Origin: Cristatella mucedo
Taxonomy: Eukaryota > Bryozoa > Phylactolaemata > Cristatellidae
Direction of reading: 5' to 3'
NCBI GenBank assembly: GCA_009760855.2
Contig: WPIO01000111.1
Location: forward strand, 186,001-250,000
Length of the DNA: 64,000 nucleotides
Every line of letters begins with the position of its first letter. Position 1 is the first letter of the stretch. Below are positions 31,689-50,869 of the stretch, one piece after another. The notes below the pieces were generated by a model, which saw only the letters and a program-made list of their open reading frames with translations, ran no database searches and was not told where the DNA came from. The position numbers were made by a program, and so were the translations under genes.

Positions 31689-32460
31689 TAATAATAATAA
31701 TAAAAATGATAATAATGCACTTCATAAAGAGCCCTCAGAGAACTCAATCTCTTTCTAGGCGCTTTACATTTGCTGCAAAGGGAAACGCGATTAAATTGGT
31801 GAGTAATATCATGCTTGATAAACAACATGGTTAGGGGTGACATGCACAGGGTCAGCATGCAAATGTGGTTAGTGGCAGCATGCACAGTGTCAGCACGCAT
31901 AAGCACATGAAGGATGAATCACAGGGACCCACTAAATGCTGTCCTAAATTGGTGTGTTTTTAAGTTCTTTTTAAATGTGGTCAGATCAGGGGATGTTCTG
32001 ACGCAAGTCGGGAGAGAGTTCAAGGCTTTGGGAGTATACGAACTAAATGCATGGTCTCCAAACGATTTGAGGTTTGTACGAGGTGTTGGTAAACTGTTGG
32101 ATTCCGAAAGAGTGGTACGATGCTTGGCCTGGTGGGGGAGTAGATCTGAGAGATAGGCTGGAGCCAAAGAATGAAGTGACCTAAAAGTGAGCGACAAAAC
32201 CTTGAAGACGATCCGTTGCTTGACTGGTAGCCAGTGCAGGTCGGCGAGAGGTGGTGTAATATGGCAACTGCGACGCTCACGACAGACAAGCCTAGCTGCA
32301 GAGTTTTGCACCAGCTGCAATCGCCTGATCGCACATGCCGGTAGGCCAGCAAGCAGCGAGTTACAGAAGTCAAGACGGGATGTCACAAATGCATGGACCA
32401 ACTAAGACGTGATATCCTTATCTAAGCAAGCCCGAATTTCAGCAATGCTATGTAGATGAA
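31689..32460 (-). mobile_element. Family A LINE 3' region
   Basis: It starts with an ATA/AAT tract and the stem-loop, then 3' UTR. A 160-residue open frame follows (31,919-32,401) with [34 protein letters not shown] and [17 protein letters not shown]. The long open frame marks this as one of the younger family A copies. It is 5'-truncated near 32,460. Confidence 0.9.
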
Positions 32461-33912
32461 TGCAAACAGATCAGTGGCAGCCTTATCGCCTAATAACTCA
32501 CAATGTGATCATTATACGTGCAGCAAGGACTGCCACTCTGCCAGACAAAGGGCCTCTCGAGTAAACGCGGCGGTTGTTTCGCAATTCAAGTCGCCTGCCA
32601 AAGTTTTTTCAAAGCTATGAAGAAGGCTAGAACTAGATGGGACTCATGAATAGTCGTTTGCTTGGGCTAAGACGTTAAACCATGCTTAGCTTACCTGTCT
32701 TACTTTTGTCTTCCATCAGTACTAGACCACTTTTCCAGTCTTTATGACGTATACACCAAAGTCTGATGCAAGAATGAAGCAGGGCAGAAGCAAGAAGGAT
32801 CGCGATACGAGGCTTTAGAATGGTTTTCATGCAAATTTAAAGGGATTACTAAACGTTAATCTAAACATAACAATATGGTTGATGCACATCGCTGAAATGT
32901 AGCCCTAAGTGATAACATAAAACAGCCACCTCCAAGAAACAAAACTGTATCCAGAGGACCCCTGTCCGATATGACAAGCCGAGACTGGCGGCTAACGGAA
33001 TCTGAGCAACAACGACCCAAGTAAATGAGAAACGAAGCTCCGCTACAGCTAAAATCAGCTCTGCAATTTGAGAGAACTGCAGCTATTCGACGGTAGCACA
33101 ATTGCAAGGATACTTTGCGACTGTTCAGACGGTTCCCGACGACGGCGACCCTGTGCATGCCAAAAATGTAACCGAATTCCAGGGGTCAGAGGCTTGTTCA
33201 AACCGCCAAACCCCGGCATACTCCGGCCACGCTGTCGCTCGCCATGCCGCAGAGCTAGGGTAAGACGATCGGCCGTCAGGGTAAACCTCTTTATAATAAC
33301 GCATGCGCCAACAACAACAGGGGAACTAAACAAGTCTACAGGGAGGGTCCTATACACAGTACACTACGGGGGCGCAAGACGACGCAGCAAGCGCGAACAA
33401 ACGTGTTAGTTGGGGTCAGTCGGCTTCTGCAGTCCTGTCGTTTTACCGACTCCGAATCCAACAATACGAGCGTACGCCGTCCAAAACCTGGCTGGCTGAG
33501 TAACTGCTGGCTAGTCCGAGTCGACAACTACCACAGTCGTGAGCTTTCACCGAAAGACGCCAACACACGGGGGAGGGTCACGAACAAGCTACACGGGGAA
33601 CGCGGAATATACAAGTCAACAACGAGCGAGCTATCCAACTCCGCTCGGGCCTTGGGTACTCGTTCCCTTGCGTGCGTGGCAGCATCGCCGGAGCACGCCT
33701 GCACGAATCCAGGTGCTTAACTCGGCGAGACCGGGAGCCTCCAACACCAAGACTTGGCCAACTTCCCGTACCCAAGAGCCCCGGTGACCTCTCGTCACCA
33801 CACATCCGGCAATGCATAGGTCCGACCCCGGCCTAGCCGGTGACCCTCATTACAGCCGCCTGGTCCCAGCCAACCGAACCCAGCATGGGTACAATTCTAC
33901 GTCATCACATTA
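32461..33912. other. Unassigned region, CpG-rich in its second half
   Basis: From about 33,050 GC content rises and several overlapping frames of about 100 codons appear on both strands (33,068-33,409 plus; 33,055-33,357 minus). None has a recognisable domain, and the overlap suggests composition rather than coding. It could be an LTR or a CpG-rich promoter. Confidence 0.35.
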
Positions 33913-33916
33913 TTTG

Positions 33917-34060
33917 TGTTATAAAATATAATTCATTTGTATAACGCCATAAGAAAACTTAATATTTCCTCAGGTGCTTCACATGTACCCCAGGGCTCGA
34001 CCCCACGACATCGGCATAACCTTGGTAGCGGCTAGCACCTAAACCACTGGGTCAAACCAA
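33917..34060 (-). mobile_element. SINE S2
   Basis: The complement of the S2 tail (TTCATTTGTATAACGCC, GAAAACTTAATATTTCCTC) is followed by the B-box side (CAGGGCTCGACCCCACGAC) and the A-box side (CTAAACCACTGGGTCAAACC). Near full length. Confidence 0.8.
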
Positions 34061-34074
34061 CAGCGATTCGATCA

Positions 34075-34170
34075 TGCTTCCTTTTCGGAAAATGTGAAGT
34101 GCCTAGAATTAGATTGGCTGATTAGATTCTCTGAGGGCGCTAAAAAATGTATTGTTATAATTAGTATTAA
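34075..34170 (+). mobile_element. Family A/S2-type 3' tail
   Basis: AAAATGTGAAGTGCCTAGAA, TTCTCTGAGGGCGCTAAAAA and an AT-rich end. There is an 11-base duplication (TTGGCTGATTA region) within the stem-loop. Confidence 0.65.
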
Positions 34171-34239
34171 GGTAAAGCCAAAATCACGAAAACAAATAGC
34201 CATTCACGAACATATGCATCCATCAATTTTCGCTACCCT

Positions 34240-34415
34240 AAGTGTGTATTGGCACACTAGGAAAGGCGGTTGCTTTCTCGACCTCGGTCCCGAGGTCGTG
34301 GATTCGATTCCTGTGGTGGGTGGTTCTTTATCGCCACTGCAAGCGGTGGTGATAGCCGTAAAGGCTCTTCTGTCGCTATATAAAAACAGGCTGTTCAATC
34401 AGCTAGGATTTTTTT
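34240..34415 (+). mobile_element. tRNA-derived SINE, family S1
   Basis: The head is GAAAGGCGGTTGCTTTC and the B-box GTGGATTCGATTCC. The body is TTTATCGCCACTGCAAGCGG and GTAAAGGCTCTTCTGTCGC, the end CAGGCTGTTCAATCAGCTA. Confidence 0.83.
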
Positions 34416-34479
34416 GTGTATTGTAGCAGAGCGCCGGCCTGACTCATTTTTAGAGCGCATGAGAAATGCTCAGCAGGAA

Positions 34480-35420
34480 ACACCTCTGGCCTAGAGCAAG
34501 AGGACGCAGCCATCGTAGCAGGGCAATGGGATGATCAATATTGGCTGGCCCGTCAACCCTATAGTTCCGCCTAGCAATTTGAGAATAGGGCAGCGCTTGC
34601 CGAAAGTCGCTGTCGCCGCCAGCCAACCTAGATTCTCTGGACGGTTTCCGTGAGAACAAAAGAAGTAGGTGAAGAGCATCTGGGTTCTCGAGCTGTGAGC
34701 AAGGGGACGCAGAGGTCGCTGAGGTGATTGATATTGGCTGGGTTGTCAATCCCATTGTACCAGCTAGTTATATAAGGACAGGGCGACGCTCGCTAGGGCC
34801 TCTTCTTCATCTTCGGCTCCATTTCGACGCCGCCGGACTCGTTTCTCTGAAAGCGAGGGAGGAGGGCAGGCTGTTCGCCGGCGATTGACGGGACAGGACG
34901 CGACAGCGCCGGGAGGATTCGGTGGACTCCCACCGAATAGGGTCGTATCGCGCTCGAGCTAACGTTTCGTATTTCTTTTGTGTTTGTATGTGTGCGCTCG
35001 CACGTGGTCTCGGCATACGGATTTGCCGGTGCGAGCTAGACGTAGTTGGTGTGGTGGGTGAGATATTCCGTTGGTTCGGGCTCCTTTGTCTATTTGGGCC
35101 GTTTCCTCTTGAGACGCAGGGAGCCTAAGTGTGGAGACGCGTTTCCTCCGCAAGAGTGCTTGAGGTGGTGTGTGTCGGGTATTCCTGCCGTTAAGGTGGA
35201 AGCGGAGCCCTAGTTCTCCAGTCAGGGTCTGGGCTCCGGTTCGGGCTCCTCCTCTCATTTGGGTCATTCCCCACAATAGACTTAGGTAGCCTAAGTTCGG
35301 GGGACGTACTCCCTCCGCAAGAGTGCTTGTGCTGTTGACAGCGTGCGAGGAGTGTGGAGATAAAACTGAGCTAGACGCGCAGCGACTTTGTGCGCTAGCG
35401 AATAAAGCTCAGTAAAATTC
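34480..35420 (+). repeat. LTR- or promoter-like block with internal duplications
   Basis: It has a TATA box (TATATAAGG, 34,769-34,777) and an AATAAA at 35,401-35,406 some 630 bp later. A roughly 205-bp module is duplicated upstream (GAGCAAGAGGACGCAG near 34,496; GAGCAAGGGGACGCAG near 34,697). A second module of about 95 bp is duplicated downstream (GGTTCGGGCTCCT at 35,071 and 35,235; CTCCGCAAGAGTGCTTG in both). The TATA-to-leader part resembles 49,310-49,520. I infer an LTR; a host promoter/first exon is the alternative. Confidence 0.45.
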
Positions 35421-36020
35421 CCAATTTGTGTGTCTCGCTTTCCAATTCACGCCGCGGGCTCGTGACCCCCGTTAGTAACGGTAAGTAGGTCAGCGCCAGA
35501 AACGCTGGTTTCGTGGCGGCCTGTTTATTTCGCGTAGACGCGCACCGAACGGCGTCAGGCGGTAGGTTACTTCGTTAGGTAAGCGGCTGGTTAAGCCTAC
35601 TCCGCCGATCCTTCGGCGTTACGGTATGATATACGGAAAATGAATAAGGCTTTAGTTTGATCAGCTTGAGAAAGCAGTGTATTAATACCACTAAGAATAT
35701 TCACCCAGCTGAAAGTAAAGCGCGAGGAACAGCAGTCCGTTGCAAGATGGAATTGCACGTGGCTTACCCAGCAGCTGATACTGTGCTTAGCATTGAAATT
35801 ACAGCTTTACCTACATGCGCTAGTCATCCATATAACTTACAGATAGAAAACGCTAGTTTCTTAGTGAAACAATCATCCGATAACCAGATACTTGAATCGT
35901 AGCTCCAGGTGAAGCCGGGGGCCTCCATCGTTATTAAATGGTTGCTGCTGTACATTTTGCATAGATACTGCAATACGGGTTATTCTATCGGGTATTCACC
36001 TATGAAAAACATATGGAAAA
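35421..36020. other. Unassigned DNA
   Basis: No gene recognised. The first part may be the untranslated leader of an LTR element, but no gag or pol motif follows. Confidence 0.35.
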
Positions 36021-36024
36021 ATAT

Positions 36025-36135
36025 AATTATATTTTATTGTGCTCTTAGAGAACACAATCTCACTCTCTCCATGCACTTCACAAGTGCAGCTGGGGTAAAG
36101 CCCACGACCTCGGCCGTCAAAAAAGTTCCCTATGA
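36025..36135 (-). mobile_element. SINE S2, decayed
   Basis: Complement of the S2 tail (TTGTGCTCTTAGAGAACACA, ATGCACTTCACAAGTG) and B-box side (GGTAAAGCCCACGACCTCGG). Confidence 0.65.
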
Positions 36136-36744
36136 ACTCGGGTAGTCAATGGGGTGTACCTTGACCCATAAGTCTAACTAGGGTCTTACGATTGGACTAG
36201 TTGACAACCCAGACGAGCTACCGAGTTTTGCACTACTTGTACGCAATCGAGGGCACAGGCAGGGAATCGGGAGTGAACCAGGTTAGCAGTTGACCGGACC
36301 GACAATCGCCCCGAGTGTCAATTGCCCTAACCTAAACCCGGAAGTAAGAAAATCTGTTCTGAAAGCTTTGGCTTCCCAACATAGATACCACAAACTGGTC
36401 TCATGCACACTAAGCATGTCTACTGCAACTCGGTTCTTCGCAATGATCTAGACGGTATTTGAAAACAGCATGAATTAATTCGGTTGTCACACTCTTAGCC
36501 AAGCAGTTAGGAGCTAGGCCTGAAAGCTAACAGCAGGGGATCTTCAAGCGGTTGGTTCGGCATGGCTACACTTATGCTCGAGCTTCTCTGCATTTACCAT
36601 TGAATCGCTTTCAAGCCCCTCTCTCAGGCTAGCAAGTCACTTCACTCGCTTTTACGAGAATATTTATCCTACCATACTTGCTACTCCAGCTTACTGCTGC
36701 ATCTGCCTCTCGTATGCATCTTGTCATACCTTGATTACATTAAA
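36136..36744. other. Unassigned DNA
   Basis: No coding or repeat signature recognised. Confidence 0.35.
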
Positions 36745-37235
36745 TTAGTTTTGGTAGTCCAGCCTTGAGCGCCTATTGGCCACAAGTCTGGAACTCGATT
36801 CAGAATGTGGTTCGCTACCTGCACCGAGCATGCATCCTCAAAGCCTTAGTACAAGATACATATTTTCCGGTCACCCTGCTTTTTATTTTAGTCGTGCTTT
36901 CGTGTGTACCTGTGCCTCATTCAGTGCATGTTACTAGCTGCAGTCTAATTGCAAGTTTTAATAACTGGAGGTCATGCATATCTTCATGGTTGCTACAGCA
37001 GCAATTAGTCAGAATTTGTGAGGCAGATCTTAGATTGGCTATAGTACCTTGCCAATTTGTTCAACATAATAGGCAACGATATCTACTCTCCTGCTCCTGA
37101 CTTACAGGATACTTCAACGACTGCTCTCCAAACTCAGCTGTGCTCCCCACTTTATCTGTGTTGCTTAAGATGAAGTCAGTTGGCAACCACTGCTAAGGCT
37201 TTGAGTTTGCTAAAGAAAACTCCTGCTTAACACCC
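36745..37235 (+). mobile_element. Old LINE relic with family B 3' end
   Basis: 37,100-37,235 is a diverged plus-strand family B end (ACTTCAACGACTGCTCTCCA, AAGATGAAGTCAGTTGGC, AACTCCTGCTTAACACCCAC). The segment before it may be the same element but is too decayed to be sure. Confidence 0.6.
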
Positions 37236-37538
37236 ACTTAGTCTTGACATATTTACAAATGGAGGTACAGAAATGGACACCTTTTTTGTCCATAGCAGTG
37301 CTAGTGTGGGGAGACACATTTCCTTGCATATAAGTGTCGGCATGATTACTGATTAGGCTAAAGACCGATGAAAGACAACCTAAATCTGCCGACCGTGTTG
37401 ACATCAGAAACAAGTTGGCTAGTACATAGATTAAGTGCTGAATCTAAACATGCATGATCTACTGTTCCTGGCTAATGAGCGAGCCAAATGCGAAAGGGAT
37501 GAAGTCAAGGAACACACCGACAACATAAACTCGAGTAA
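37236..37538. other. Unassigned DNA
   Basis: No gene or repeat recognised. Confidence 0.35.
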
Positions 37539-37539
37539 T

Positions 37540-37640
37540 AATATAATAATAATATTGCACTTGATAAAGCGCCCTCAGAGAACTTAATCTCTTTCTAGGC
37601 GCTTTACATTTGCTGCAAAGTGATACGCAATAGAATAGAA
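37540..37640 (-). mobile_element. Family A LINE 3' tail, short copy
   Basis: AATAATAT tract, TTGCACTTGATAAAGCGCCC, GAACTTAATCTCTTTCTAGG, CGCTTTACATTTGCTGC. It is well conserved, hence fairly recent. It lies downstream of the Arf gene. Confidence 0.85.
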
Positions 37641-38217
37641 TAGAGTGCTGAGCTCAGAAAAGCAGCTGGTGTAAGCACAACGAGGACTGGCAAACACATT
37701 TAATGTTCGGAAAATTGTTCGTACACCTCGTTGCCGCCACCACCTACCGAGCGGCAAATAATACAAAATAACGGACAGAGAGGCTAGGCATTAAATAGTG
37801 GAGAACCATACGCAGCTGCACTGGTCCCAACGCGGCTCATGTTCGCGATGAAGTCTCCTTCCTCTCGAGAAAGCTGCAGGCGAAGGGTCGCCCGCGCTCG
37901 CGAGGCCCGAGCACGGCGCCACAGGCGCAGGTGCGGGTCAGAGCAGACACACGAAACCACGCAGCAAGCTCTTGCTCAGCTTCTGGCGCCAGCTTGAGCC
38001 CAGCAGCAGCAGCAGGATGCCAGCGGTCGCTGGGAGAGCTCTCGAAGCGGCAGCGAGCACGCTCAGAAGAGCTGCAATTCCGCAATCGCAAGGACAATCG
38101 AGAGCCGTGGCGCGCCGTGTTCTGTCTCTCTCGAAGGCCGGCCGGAGCTCGCACCGTCGCGCCCTCTCGTGCGAGCCGACCGCGCGAGCAGCTCTGGCTG
38201 CACTGCTCCGACGGCCA
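37641..38217 (-). other. Probable 3' UTR and flank of the Arf gene
   Basis: This GC-rich segment follows the Arf stop codon on the minus strand. A variant poly(A) signal (ATTAAA on the minus strand) lies at about 37,698-37,703. Overlapping frames on both strands at 37,837-38,238 look compositional. The true 3' end cannot be fixed from sequence. Confidence 0.4.
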
Positions 38218-46020
<7,803 letters not shown>

Positions 46021-46204
46021 GGTTGGTGGACAGTGGCTACGTAGGGATGCTGTAGATGCAGTTAGTTGCGCTCTTGATTGCTGTTGATACTAATGCTTTT
46101 GAAGTGCAAAGCTGCGTTTCTAAGTGGCAGACCATGCTTTTCGTCGACCGGGCTGCCCGTTGCTGAGGACGTGGTATTCTGCTGATCCGCAATCGTGGGT
46201 AAGA

Positions 46205-46640
46205 ATACACGTAAGAATACACCTGATTAAGTGCTCTCCGAGAACTCAACTGTTTCTAGGCGCTTTATATTTGCTTCAAAAGAAACACGGTAGAATGGTG
46301 AGTGGTATCATGCTTGATGAATAACATGAGTAGCATGGTTAGGAGTGACATGCTCAGTGTCAGCATGCGTAAGGACATTAAGGACGAATCGCAGCGACCC
46401 ACGAAATGCTGTCATAAATAGGTGCGTTCTTAAGTTATTTTTAAATGTGGTCAAGACAGGGATGTCGTGACGCAAGTGGGGAGTGAGTTCCCGGCTTCGG
46501 GATCATACGAACTAAATGCACGGTCTCCAAACGATTTGAGGTTTGTACTAGGTATTGGTAAACAGCTAGATTCCGAAAGGCGGGTGGTACGATGATTGCT
46601 TGGCCTGGTGAGGGAATAGATCTGATGACTTTGTTAACAT
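46205..46640 (-). mobile_element. Family A LINE 3' region
   Basis: Stem-loop complement (GAACTCAACTGTTTCTAGGC), 3' UTR (GGTTAGGAGTGACATGCTCA) and C-terminal codons to about 46,620. The terminal ATT tract is missing. Confidence 0.8.
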
Positions 46641-47029
46641 TTGTCTATTGATGCTACTAGGTCGTTTGCCTAGCGGCCATATGTAATTTAACCTCAATGC
46701 TTACGCTTTAAAAATCATTATTAGAGAAGCATTGATCAGTAGCTATTAATAAATAAAATGGCAGCGTGCTAAGCTAGCCAAATTATGGCTTGCCGTGATG
46801 TTTATTATTATTAGTTTCTGAATTGTAGTGGCTTGCATGCAGTAATGGTAAAAATCTTTCTTTAGCAGCATAAACGCCGAAGCCATTAAATAGGCTGACA
46901 GTTTCGCCTTAGCAGCTGAGCTGAGTTGTGCTCTAGGCGCCGCATGAGAGTTATTGTATTTCATAGCTGCTCTTGGACGCGTGTAGCCCTCCGTTGCTGT
47001 CCTGTAGGATACCCCTGTACACTAGATAT
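46641..47029. other. Unassigned DNA
   Basis: No gene or repeat recognised. Confidence 0.35.
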
Positions 47030-47182
47030 GGACTTTCCAAGTCTGTTGGCTACCGAACGCGTACCGAAAGCCGCTTATGATGTGAGTGCGCTATACAAAA
47101 CTCTCCTGCGTAACACCCACATGGTCTTTATGACTTTGTGGAGTTACAGACGGAGATACATTAAATTACATTACATAAGGTT
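47030..47182 (+). mobile_element. Family B LINE 3' end
   Basis: GTCTGTTGGCTACCGAACGC, GTGAGTGCGCTATACAAAAC, GGAGTTACAGACGGAGATAC and a tail of ATTACA repeats. It is well conserved, so relatively recent. Confidence 0.87.
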
Positions 47183-47769
47183 TAGGGTGCTCTTTTGTTT
47201 CAGCCGCGCTCTGCTACCTTCTGCATACATGGGCGCACGTGGTACTGCTGTTACATGTCTCGAGCTGTGATTCCAAAGCCCAGGGCTTCGCCGGTATTCG
47301 TCGCTCGTCGGCGAGGACTAACGTTGTTATTATGGCTGCATTTGCGACCTAGTTCTGTGCATTAGTGGTAGCCACTGCAACCCATTTCAGCATCAGCAAG
47401 GTACCATAATAAGGCAAGTTTAGAAAAGCGCCAGAAAATGATGCTTAGGCGGGCTTAGAAAATCGCACAAAAAGGTTAGCTGATTTTACAGTCTCACTTG
47501 TCTAGCGGCAGAGGAGCCTAAACGTTTATCACCAGGGCTCGGAGTGGACAATTAAGGGTCGCCCACTGCAGAACTCAAACCCGCAGTGTGGGTCATGAAG
47601 AGTAAACACCTGTCCTCCTGGGCTTTGACCCAGGGGCAGCAGCTGGTTAGTCGGATCCTGGTGAGTAAAATGCCCCGAATCAAACGTAGGTAAGCGCAGT
47701 GGCGTAGCCAGGATTTTCGTTTATGGTGTCAAGACCCGCAACATTTTTATTTAGGGGAAGGCACCGAAG
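47183..47769. other. Unassigned DNA with a SINE S3-like trace
   Basis: Near 47,555-47,625 the minus strand shows a B-box-like GGGTTTGAGTTCTGC. The remainder is not recognised. Confidence 0.35.
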
Positions 47770-48080
47770 GATTTTCAATTAGGCATCGCTTGTGACTGAG
47801 CTTCACTGGCTCCCTATGGAGTATAGATTCGCTTAGAAAAACATCCTCAGTCGGGCTGATTACAGATCGCTCCAATCGCGTGCAACAGCCAGCCCGTCCA
47901 GTCACGTGCTATCGCATCAACCACTCATTGCCTCTAGTCGTCTTGTCATTCCGGTCGTTAAATTGAAATCTTCCGGTTGTCGAGCCTGCAGCTCATCCGA
48001 TCCACCAAAATACGAAACTCGCTTCCGGCCGTGACGACTATCCGTGGTGACTTGCAATTTGTAGCGAATTGCAAGGCCAC
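47770..48080 (+). mobile_element. LINE family C, RT C-terminal relic
   Basis: The plus-strand peptide around ELHWLPMEYRF, with a decayed continuation to about 48,065, matches the C-terminal region typical of CR1-like RTs. The DNA does not match families A or B but does match 19,600-19,660. Confidence 0.5.
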
Positions 48081-48480
48081 TTAGTTTTAGGGCACAAAAG
48101 ACTCGCTAGGCTGAAAAATATCTCTGTCCTTGAGCATTGAGCAAGAGGGTGCAACAGTTGTAAGGGTAAGATAATTTAGATGGCTTGGCTCTAGCGAGCT
48201 AGGCTCGAGAGCAAACGGAAGCATTTCTGCCAGCCGTGAGCCGGCCAGCGCTCCACTGGAGCGGCTCATCAATGTCCGCTGTCCTCTCAGCCTCGACTCA
48301 AAACCTCTTTGTGAGAACTGTCTCAAACATTCTTTAGGTACTCGAGAGCGGGACGTGGCCTTCTTCGGCTGGCGAGTAAAGCCGGATTTACATGCGAGTC
48401 TTGCTGCCTACCTGCTTGCTAGTTACTTCTGTCCTACTTCGTCGTTCCTAATTGTAGGAAGTTTACGCGGTCAGTCTTCC
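48081..48480. other. Unassigned DNA
   Basis: No gene or repeat recognised. Confidence 0.35.
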
Positions 48481-48489
48481 TCTAAACAA

Positions 48490-48870
48490 GTCTTCCTTCC
48501 TACTCTCTCTCGCTCTCTCTGGGTCTCTGTGTGTGCGTGTCTCTCTCGCTCTCTGTGTCTGTGTGTGCGTGTCTCTGTGTGTGTGTGTGTGTGTGTCTCT
48601 CTCTCTTTCTCTCGCTCTCTCTGGGTCTCTGTGTGTGTGTGCCTCTCTCCGTGTCTGTCAGTTTCTGTCTGTCTCTGTCTCTCTCTCTGTCGCTGTCTCT
48701 CTGTCTCTCCGTCTCTGTCTCTGTCTGTGTCTTTCTGTGTCTCTATGTCTTTGTGTCTGTCTGTCTGTCTCTCTCCCTCTCTGTGTCTCTGTCTCTGTCT
48801 TTGTCTCTGTCTCTGACTCTCTCTGTCTGTCTCTGTCTGTCTCTGTCTGTCTGTCTGTCTGTCTCTCTCT
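48490..48870 (+). repeat. CT/GT/CTGT compound simple-sequence tract
   Basis: A 380-bp mosaic of CTCT, GTGT, CTGT and TCTGTCTC. All three frames are open for long distances only because stop codons are rare in this composition; the Leu/Ser/Val/Cys-rich products are not genes. Confidence 0.92.
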
Positions 48871-49175
48871 ACCCCCTGGCTATTCGAGATGTATCTTCTG
48901 GCGAATATTTCAACCTTCCACGATTGCTTTTATCACCCGCCGCGTCATTCTCGGAATTTTTTGTGACTAGCTCGTAGATTATCATGAAAAGAGACTCTCG
49001 TGGAGATCATTGATAATTTCGCCGGCCAGTCGTCTGCCATGCTGTTCAAGATCTCGAAGAAGGCGTGCCCTTGACGTTGCCTGCGATCGATCGTTTGCTT
49101 AGTCTTGCCTGAGTCTAGGCCAAGAAGTAGAATCACGTTTGGCTATCGAGTCTCCGTCAAGTCTTCCTTAAGTTT
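48871..49175. other. Unassigned DNA
   Basis: No recognisable feature. Confidence 0.35.
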
Positions 49176-49179
49176 TGGA

Positions 49180-49640
49180 CCGCCCCACCGTATTTGTGAC
49201 GTACACACCGACGACTCCAGTAGGTAGGAAGCAAAACTAACCGTGCGAACCCGGATTAATGGCTGTAATTCTTTACCGCAGTAGTCGGCGTCTGGTCCAA
49301 AACCCCCAAGCTCTATATAGACGTTCCTAGAATTTTTTCAGAGATACATATTTAGGAACAAGGCGACGCTTGCTCAAGGCCGTCACCGCACGACACTTGC
49401 CCTACTCGTTTCAATTAAAACGAAGAATGTGGGCGGGCACTCACGCCGGCAATCGACGGCCGCGACGAAGCTAGTGACCGCGACGGGAGGAAAATTCGGA
49501 GGACGCTCCGCATACGTTCGTAAAGCAGCCAAGGCCGGCAATTTGTGTGCGGACGCGGATTGCCCGCTTCCGGGTGGCAGGCGGAAGGAGGAGTTGGTTT
49601 TGATTAGCGAAACTGCCCTCAGTGTTCCAACTCCATATTG
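49180..49640 (+). repeat. LTR/promoter-like block related to 34,480-35,420
   Basis: TATA-like CTATATAGAC at 49,312 is followed by AACAAGGCGACGCTTGCTC and GCCGGCAATCGACGG. GACGGGAGGAAAATTCGGAG comes next. These correspond in order to GGACAGGGCGACGCTCGCT, GCCGGCGATTGACGG and GCCGGGAGGATTCGGTGG at 34.8-34.9 kb. Confidence 0.45.
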
Positions 49641-49799
49641 GAGATAGAAGCGAAAGTCTCCGAAAGGCGGTAAAGTGAGATTGGGGCATCAGGGATTTCT
49701 TCGAAGGCCACTGCTCACCTTAAACAACGTCGCTGGTCACCTTTCCTTTCGTTATTGATTCGGCGACAGAGAGTTGTTCAGCTTTACCTAGGGCTATAT

Positions 49800-50460
49800 A
49801 CATATGACAAACTGTTATTTTTATTCTACATTAAGTGTGCTGCGAATTAAATTCCACAATCCACTGCAAACCACTGAAACTTCCCATAGTCCACTATAAC
49901 TAAGCAAAAAAAGACCGGAAATTGGTGGTACGAAGCTCAATTTTTGAGTGAATATAGTAGAACGCCGTCGCTATAATGTACCCACCAAATTTCATGCGAG
50001 TGCGATTGAAACTTCTCATGCAAATGCCAAAATACTGGCAACCGCCACAATCCACTCCATGCAATGCACTTTAATTCTCTTTGAATCAACTTTATAGTCT
50101 GATCAAAACTAAATTAGGTTGCAAATTAAAATACACTATTTTTAACTGTACAAGACAATTTCTTGCCATTTTATTAATCGCGTTCTCATAAAATCCACTG
50201 CAGCGGATTGCGGTTTAGGCCCTGGCCCCTATTACCGATTGCTGTGGGATTCATAAGAACTCGGGCAAGCAATGGCGAGAAATTTGGTGGTTAAACTTGA
50301 AAGCTAGATTATGCAAATTGCAATTAAAAATGGAGCTTATCTGAAACGAATTTGGGCGGATTTTCGGTGGATTGTGGTACTGGTCAACAAATTCACAGTC
50401 TAGCTGCACGCGAACGCACGATCGCAAAGGCATGCAATTTGGCGAATAAGTTATAGAGGG
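49800..50460. repeat. Degenerate satellite-like repeat, with an inversion
   Basis: Recurring words are TCCACTGCA, GAAGCTCAATTTTT, CCACCAAATTTCATG and TTCTCATAAAATCCACTGCA. They recur in 62,370-63,610. From about 50,230 the words appear in reverse complement (GGAGCTTAT near 50,332, AAATTTGGTGG near 50,280), so the array flips orientation. Confidence 0.6.
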
Positions 50461-50868
50461 TTTTCTACAATATTTACTCGAAATTCAGGCACCGTCCCGC
50501 CGATTTATAGTCAATTTTCGCTTCACTAGAGAGAATTGCTGTGGAGTGAGTTAATTCTTTGCATCTAAGGATTAGTCATGAAAAGGCAGGCGTCTCCTGA
50601 CAAGTTTTGAAGGCTTGCAAACGAGTTTTCTCTCAGAGCGTGCCCCGAAGAAAATGTATCCCAGAGATCGAAAGCACGACTGACGAATTACCGACTGAAG
50701 TTTTTTGCTTCCGCTGCCTTATGACGACATAGCTGGTACGAGATACTCAATCGCAGCAGGGGTAGCTGCGTCTGAGCCTACACTACCTTACACTGCTTGC
50801 CGAAGGAGGCAGCTGAGTCAAACGCAACAGCTGTAGGTTAGCAACCAAAATAATGCGACGTCTAAAGT
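50461..50868. other. Unassigned DNA
   Basis: No recognisable feature. Confidence 0.35.
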
Positions 50869-50869
50869 A

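Noticed and set aside
33055-33817. Cluster of frames up to 113 codons in CpG-rich DNA
   Set aside because: Frames lie on both strands over the same bases with no conserved motif, so a gene cannot be supported.
48355-48977. Three overlapping frames of about 145-153 codons rich in Leu, Ser, Val and Cys
   Set aside because: They arise from a CT/GT simple-sequence tract lacking stop codons; all three frames are open at once, with no domain.
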